DNA of 64,000 nucleotides. It comes from Pelomonas cellulosilytica (lineage in GTDB: Bacteria; Pseudomonadota; Gammaproteobacteria; Burkholderiales; Burkholderiaceae_C). The translations under genes were made by a program, and so were the position numbers. The stretch covers positions 682,001 to 746,000 of the forward strand of contig NZ_JAJTWU010000003.1 in the NCBI RefSeq assembly GCF_021353265.1. The letters run 5' to 3'. The notes under the pieces were generated by a model. The model was not told the DNA's origin and searched no databases. It was given only the letters and a program-made list of their open reading frames with translations. The stretch's first letter is position 1, and the number at the start of each line of letters is the position of its first letter. Positions 60,680 to 64,000 of the stretch are shown one piece after another.

Positions 60680-60837
60680 CCCCCAGCCTTCAGCGGCTGT
60701 AGCGGGGTGGATGGGGTGTTTTTGTTGCTCCATAGACCTTCACGGCCGCCGCCATGATGCGGGGGAACTGCGGCTGGACTGCCGGTGTGGCCTGGCCCTG
60801 GCTGGCCGCCTATTGGGCCTCGCACTCGTCCTCGCTA

Positions 60838-60950
60838 CGCGCGCGCATTCGGCAGCTTGCGCCCCGGCCGTAAGCCGTAGGAGAACCCGAGGAAGTCGGC
60901 CTCGTAGACCGCGCTCATCACCTCGGCCACCGCACCCTGGACGATTTTTG
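60838..60950 (-). pseudogene. Group II intron reverse-transcriptase fragment (N-terminal region)
   Basis: Minus-strand frame reads KIVQGAVAEVMSAVYEADFL then GFSYGLRPGRKLPNAR, the RT-0/RT-1 region of bacterial group II intron proteins (family IVQxAVxEVLNAIYExDFLGFSYGFRPGR). About 36 codons, no start, no continuation. A separate remnant from the C-terminal piece at 36.9-37.2 kb. Confidence 0.75.
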
Positions 60951-61017
60951 TTCCACAAGGGAATTTAGTTTGCCCCCCCCTGACGGCGTCTCAACCGCGA
61001 TAAGCCAGCTCTGCCAT

Positions 61018-61046
61018 TTGCATGCATCTCTGTAAAATGCATGCAT
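61018..61046 (+). promoter_or_regulatory. Repeat operator of the vapBC module
   Basis: TGCATGCATC occurs at 61019-61028 and 61038-61047, 19 bases apart (close to two helical turns); each is itself palindromic in TGCATGCA. A TAAAAT (61033-61038) between them is a possible -10. Typical placing for a ribbon-helix-helix antitoxin. Confidence 0.6.
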
Positions 61047-61069
61047 CGCTTGCAATCGAAATGACCGCC

Positions 61070-61324
61070 ATGGCCATGCTGACAGTTCGGAACCTTCCGG
61101 ATGAAGTTCATCGTGCTTTGCGAGTCCGCGCTGCCCAGCACGGCCAGAGCATGGAGGCTGAAGTGCGCGAAATCCTGGAGGCGGCAACTAGTCCCAAGGG
61201 GCGCGTGAAACTGGGTTCGCTGATGGCAGACATCGGCCGCCAGGCGAAGCTGAGCAATGAGGAGTTTGCGGTGTTCGAGCAGGTGCGTGACAGGACGCCC
61301 GCGCGCCCGGTGAGTTTTGAATGA
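61070..61324 (+). CDS. FitA/VapB-type ribbon-helix-helix antitoxin
   Basis: 84 residues from the ATG at 61070 (ATGs at 61061 and 61076 are alternatives; none has a good ribosome site). Residues 1-45 form an RHH DNA-binding fold of the FitA class (AMLTVRNLPDEVHRALRVRA, QHGQSMEAEVREILEAA). The C-terminal part (KLGSLMADIGRQAKLSNEEF, RTPARPVSFE) should thread into the toxin groove. Overlaps vapC by 4 bases. Intact. Confidence 0.93.
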   Translation: MAMLTVRNLPDEVHRALRVRAAQHGQSMEAEVREILEAATSPKGRVKLGSLMADIGRQAKLSNEEFAVFEQVRDRTPARPVSFE

Positions 61325-61740
61325 TTCTGCTCGACACAAATGTGATGTCGGAGCCGTGGCGTCACACGCCTGAGCCGCGGGTGATCGCATGGATCGACGC
61401 CCAGCCCATGGAAACGCTGTTTCTTTCCGCGATCACCGTCGCGGAATTGCGGGCCGGGGTAGCGCTGTTGCCTGCTGGCAAGCGGCGAGCGGGCCTACAA
61501 GAAAACCTGGAAAAGCGCGTGCTGCCCTTGTTCGCCGGGCGCGTGCTGCCGTTTGACCTGGCCTGCACCCAGGCATACGCGGCGTTGATGGCTAAGGCGC
61601 GCAGTGCGGGCCTTGCTATCCCTACGGCGGATGGCTACATCGCCGCCATCGCCGCGGCCAACGGGTTTGCCGTCGCCACCCGGGATACCAGTCCCTTCGA
61701 GGCCACAGGTACGGCTGTCATCAACCCGTGGCAGTTCTGA
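61321..61740 (+). CDS. vapC: VapC/FitB-type PIN ribonuclease toxin
   Basis: 139 residues. PIN catalytic acids are present: D5 (LLDTNVMSEPWR), the Glu in TVAELRAGVALLP, the Asp in AIPTADGYIAAIA and the late Asp in ATRDTSPFEATG. VapC toxins cut tRNA or rRNA. Overlaps the antitoxin (ATGA). The N-terminal half is the conserved part of FitB-like toxins. Confidence 0.95.
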   Translation: MILLDTNVMSEPWRHTPEPRVIAWIDAQPMETLFLSAITVAELRAGVALLPAGKRRAGLQENLEKRVLPLFAGRVLPFDLACTQAYAALMAKARSAGLAIPTADGYIAAIAAANGFAVATRDTSPFEATGTAVINPWQF

Positions 61741-61836
61741 GCGTGGGCAGGCCGTGCTCACAAGAGCGACCCGTCCGCGCTGCGTGGCAATGGGCCATGC
61801 ACGACTGACCAAAGACAGGCGCGGGATACTGCGGCG

Positions 61837-62307
61837 ATGTTCAACATCGTCCTAGTCCATCCGGAAATCCCACCCAACACGGGCAACGTCATCCGGCTGG
61901 CAGCCAACACCGGCTGCAGCCTGCACCTGATCGAGCCCCTCGGCTTCTCGATGGAAGACCGGCTGCTGCAGCGCGCGGGGCTGGACTATCACGAGTACGC
62001 GCGCGTGCAGCGGCATGCCGACTGGGCCGCTTTTCTCGCAGCGGAGTCGCCGGATCTGCAGCGGATGTTCGCCTTCACCACGCGCGGCAGCCGGCCCTTT
62101 GCCGACGTGGCGTGGCAGCCGGGGGACTGGCTCGTCTTCGGCAGCGAGACGGCCGGCCTGCCGCCCCTGCTGCGTGACGGTTTCGCCAGCGAGCAGCGCG
62201 TGCGCCTGCCGATGCGCGAAGGCCAGCGCAGCCTGAACCTGAGCAACAGCGTCGCCGTGGCCGTCTTCGAGGCCTGGCGACAAAACGGCTACGCCGGCGG
62301 CGGCTGA
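61837..62307 (+). CDS. trmL: tRNA (cytidine(34)-2'-O)-methyltransferase
   Basis: 156 residues, SPOUT knot fold. Motifs: VLVHPEIPPNTGNVIRLAAN, LHLIEPLGFSMEDRLLQRAG, LVFGSETAGLPPLL and VRLPMREGQRSLNLSNSVAV. Methylates the wobble ribose of tRNA-Leu isoacceptors. Follows the TA hot spot by 96 bases; convergent with gpsA. Confidence 0.95.
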   Translation: MFNIVLVHPEIPPNTGNVIRLAANTGCSLHLIEPLGFSMEDRLLQRAGLDYHEYARVQRHADWAAFLAAESPDLQRMFAFTTRGSRPFADVAWQPGDWLVFGSETAGLPPLLRDGFASEQRVRLPMREGQRSLNLSNSVAVAVFEAWRQNGYAGGG

Positions 62308-62331
62308 CCCACACCTGTCCCCTCCCCCCCG

Positions 62332-62384
62332 GCGACTCCGGCCGTGACTCCGGCCGTGATTCCGACCGCTACTCCGGCCGTGCG
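62332..62384. repeat. 12-base tandem repeat overlapping the gpsA 3' end
   Basis: Four head-to-tail copies of ACTCCGGCCGTG-type units (one copy reads ATTCCGACCGCT), starting 25 bases after the trmL stop and running into the last codons of gpsA. Confidence 0.7.
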
Positions 62385-63376
62385 TCGCGGCTCATCAGCA
62401 GTTCCACGACCTGCGTCGCCGTCACGCGGCCGTCCAGCAAGGCCACCATCGCCTCAGTGATGGGCATCTCCACGCCTGCGGCCCGCGCCCGGGCCAGCAC
62501 GGTGGGCGCGCTGTAGACACCCTCGGCCACATGACCCAGCTGCTGGAGGATCTGGGGCAGCGCCCGGCCCTGCGCCAGCAGCAGCCCGACACGGCGGTTG
62601 CGGGACAGGTCGCCCGTGGCCGTCAGCACCAGGTCACCGAGGCCCGACAGGCCCATGAAGGTCTCGGCGCGCGCCCCGAGCGCCAGCCCCAGCCGCATCA
62701 TTTCCGCCAGGCCGCGCGTGATGAGCGCGGCGCGGGCGTTGAGGCCCGGTGCATCCGGCGCCGCGTCGGACAGTCCGTCACACACGCCGACGGCGATCGC
62801 CAGCACGTTCTTCACCGCGCCACCCACTTCCACACCCACCGGGTCGCAAGAGGTGTAGATGCGCAGCCGCTCGCCGTGGAACGCCTCCACGGCCGCGTGC
62901 GCCAGTTCATCGTTCTCGCTGGCGGCCACCAGGGCCGTCGGCCGACCGGCCGCGACCTCCTGCGCGAAGCTCGGACCGGACAGCACGCCGACCGCCATCG
63001 ACGGCTGCAGTTCGCGCGCGATCTCGTGCCCGAGCCGTCCGCTGCCCGCCTCGAATCCCTTGCACAGCCACAGCGTGCGGTGGGTGACCGGCAGCGCGGC
63101 CAGCGTCTCGCGCAGGCCGGACATCGGCGTTGCCACGATGGTGAGGCCGCCAGCCGCATGGGCAACTGCCGCGGCGCGGTCGGCGGTCAGCGCGAGCGCG
63201 GCGGGCAGTTCGCTGTCGGGCAGGTAAGCGGCATTGCGCCGGCTGGCGCGCATGGCCTCGATGGCCGCGGCGTCACGCCCCCACAGGCAGACCTCGTGCC
63301 CGGCGCGGGAAGCCTGCACCGCCAGCGCGGTGCCCCAGGCCCCGGCGCCCAGCACGCTGATTCTCATCGTCGTCAT
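62369..63376 (-). CDS. gpsA: Glycerol-3-phosphate dehydrogenase [NAD(P)+]
   Basis: 335 residues from the ATG at 63376 (the ATG at 63367 is possible). Rossmann [20 protein letters not shown], phosphate-binding [20 protein letters not shown], catalytic Lys in [18 protein letters not shown], and the substrate [14 protein letters not shown] and [20 protein letters not shown]. Makes sn-glycerol-3-phosphate for phospholipids. Linked to secB upstream in many betaproteobacteria; a terminator lies between them here. The last codons fall in a 12-base tandem repeat. Confidence 0.97.
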   Translation of the reverse strand: MTTMRISVLGAGAWGTALAVQASRAGHEVCLWGRDAAAIEAMRASRRNAAYLPDSELPAALALTADRAAAVAHAAGGLTIVATPMSGLRETLAALPVTHRTLWLCKGFEAGSGRLGHEIARELQPSMAVGVLSGPSFAQEVAAGRPTALVAASENDELAHAAVEAFHGERLRIYTSCDPVGVEVGGAVKNVLAIAVGVCDGLSDAAPDAPGLNARAALITRGLAEMMRLGLALGARAETFMGLSGLGDLVLTATGDLSRNRRVGLLLAQGRALPQILQQLGHVAEGVYSAPTVLARARAAGVEMPITEAMVALLDGRVTATQVVELLMSRDARPE

Positions 63377-63400
63377 GCGGAGAAGTGTCCCTGAAAGCAA

Positions 63401-63423
63401 GCGCCCCGCTCGGGGCGGGGCGC
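63401..63423 (-). terminator. Hairpin after secB
   Basis: GCGCCCCGC-N5-GCGGGGCGC; on the minus strand it is followed by TTGCTTTC. A weak T-tract makes it a partial terminator at best, between secB and gpsA. Confidence 0.6.
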
Positions 63424-63442
63424 CGTCAGGACGTGGGCGAGT

Positions 63443-63919
63443 TCAGTTGACGGCCGTGCTGCCCTGGGCCGCGCGCTGCGCCTGCTGGGCCTCGAACATG
63501 GCCTGGAAGTTCACTTCGGTCAGCAGCACGGGCGGGAAGCCGGCGCGCGTGCAGACGTCGGACACGATGGCGCGCAGGTAGGGGTAGACCATCTGCGGGC
63601 AGACGATGCCGAGGATGCCCTCGACCTGGTCCTGCGGCACGTTGCGGATCTCGAAGATGCCGGCCTGCTTGGCCTCCACCAGGAACAGCGTCTTGTCGCC
63701 CAGCTTGGTGTTGACGGTGGCCGTCACGCAGACTTCGAAGATGCCGTCGGTGACGCTCTCGGCCGACAGCGTCAGGTTGATGTCGACCTGCGGCTGCACC
63801 TGCGCCTCAACCAGGATCTGGGGGGCGTTGGGCTGCTCCAGCGACAGGTCCTTCAGGTACATGCGCTGGATCTGGAACACGGGCGTGCCGGCTTCGGCGG
63901 ATTGGATGTCGTCGGCCAT
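63443..63919 (-). CDS. secB: Protein-export chaperone SecB
   Basis: 158 residues from the ATG at 63919. SecB fold: [80 protein letters not shown] and [20 protein letters not shown]. Holds preproteins unfolded and hands them to SecA. Stops upstream of gpsA; its own promoter lies near or beyond the right edge. Confidence 0.97.
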   Translation of the reverse strand: MADDIQSAEAGTPVFQIQRMYLKDLSLEQPNAPQILVEAQVQPQVDINLTLSAESVTDGIFEVCVTATVNTKLGDKTLFLVEAKQAGIFEIRNVPQDQVEGILGIVCPQMVYPYLRAIVSDVCTRAGFPPVLLTEVNFQAMFEAQQAQRAAQGSTAVN

Positions 63920-64000
63920 GAGGGCGGTGCTTTCAAACAAGAAGCCCGCAAGCGGCGTGCTGCGGGCGGCAAGGCGGATTATCAGCGGACAGCCGTGACA

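Noticed and set aside
62332-62384. CRISPR-like repeat
   Set aside because: Units are 12 bases, contiguous, without spacers; no cas genes anywhere in the window.

Overview
The window is chromosomal DNA of a high-GC betaproteobacterium of the Burkholderiales, most likely the Rubrivivax/Leptothrix/Roseateles group. The evidence is the aa3 oxidase assembly cluster in its betaproteobacterial order (coxB-cytochrome c fusion, coxA, a tiny assembly ORF, cox11, a DUF2970 ORF, coxC, surf1, ctaA, ctaB, sco), the PA2779/PA2778-type gene pair, twin-transmembrane DUF2909 and DUF2970 proteins, gpsA-secB linkage, and the codon bias. Species cannot be fixed from the sequence alone.

Layout. 0-1.3 kb: edge of a hipBA locus and a broken ORF. 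1.3-9.4 kb: a REC-kinase/LuxR response-regulator pair divergent from a chemotaxis operon (CheZ-like, CheY, CheA, CheW, MCP). 9.4-13.9 kb: alaS and a succinate-semialdehyde dehydrogenase gene, convergently flanked. 13.9-16.1 kb: accessory debris with a decayed piece of the dehydrogenase gene, a truncated XRE gene and an antitoxin with a frameshifted PIN toxin. 16.1-25.4 kb: an Oar-like TonB receptor, a 5'-nucleotidase lipoprotein, and a multi-REC/HPt hybrid kinase coupled to a diguanylate-cyclase response regulator. 25.4-27.2 kb: a hipA relic and a GDT1-family Mn exporter behind a yybP-ykoY riboswitch. 27.2-32.7 kb: a complete RsbR-RsbS-RsbT stressosome operon with an ATPase-PP2C fusion and two kinases. 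32.7-37.5 kb: an accessory island (IS1380 relic, Tiki/ChaN-like protein, hipBA, group II intron tail) ending at tRNA-Gly(CCC). 37.7-46.4 kb: PA2779/PA2778 pair, FtsX-type permease, MASE1 hybrid kinase, second CheW, and rpoH behind a perfect CIRCE element. 46.4-57.6 kb: a hypothetical gene, the cytochrome oxidase cluster and a BioC-like methyltransferase. 57.6-64 kb: comF, a toxin-antitoxin hot spot (hipBA, PIN fragment, reverse-transcriptase fragment, vapBC), then trmL, gpsA and secB.

Two themes stand out. One is dense signal transduction: six histidine kinases, two CheW proteins, a stressosome, a diguanylate cyclase, and heat-shock sigma under a candidate HrcA operator. The other is repeated insertion and decay of toxin-antitoxin modules: four HipA loci and three PIN-domain loci in 64 kb, several broken, mixed with IS and group II intron remnants, between well-kept housekeeping genes. 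The intact hipBA and vapBC modules carry clear dyad or repeat operator candidates in front of the antitoxin gene.
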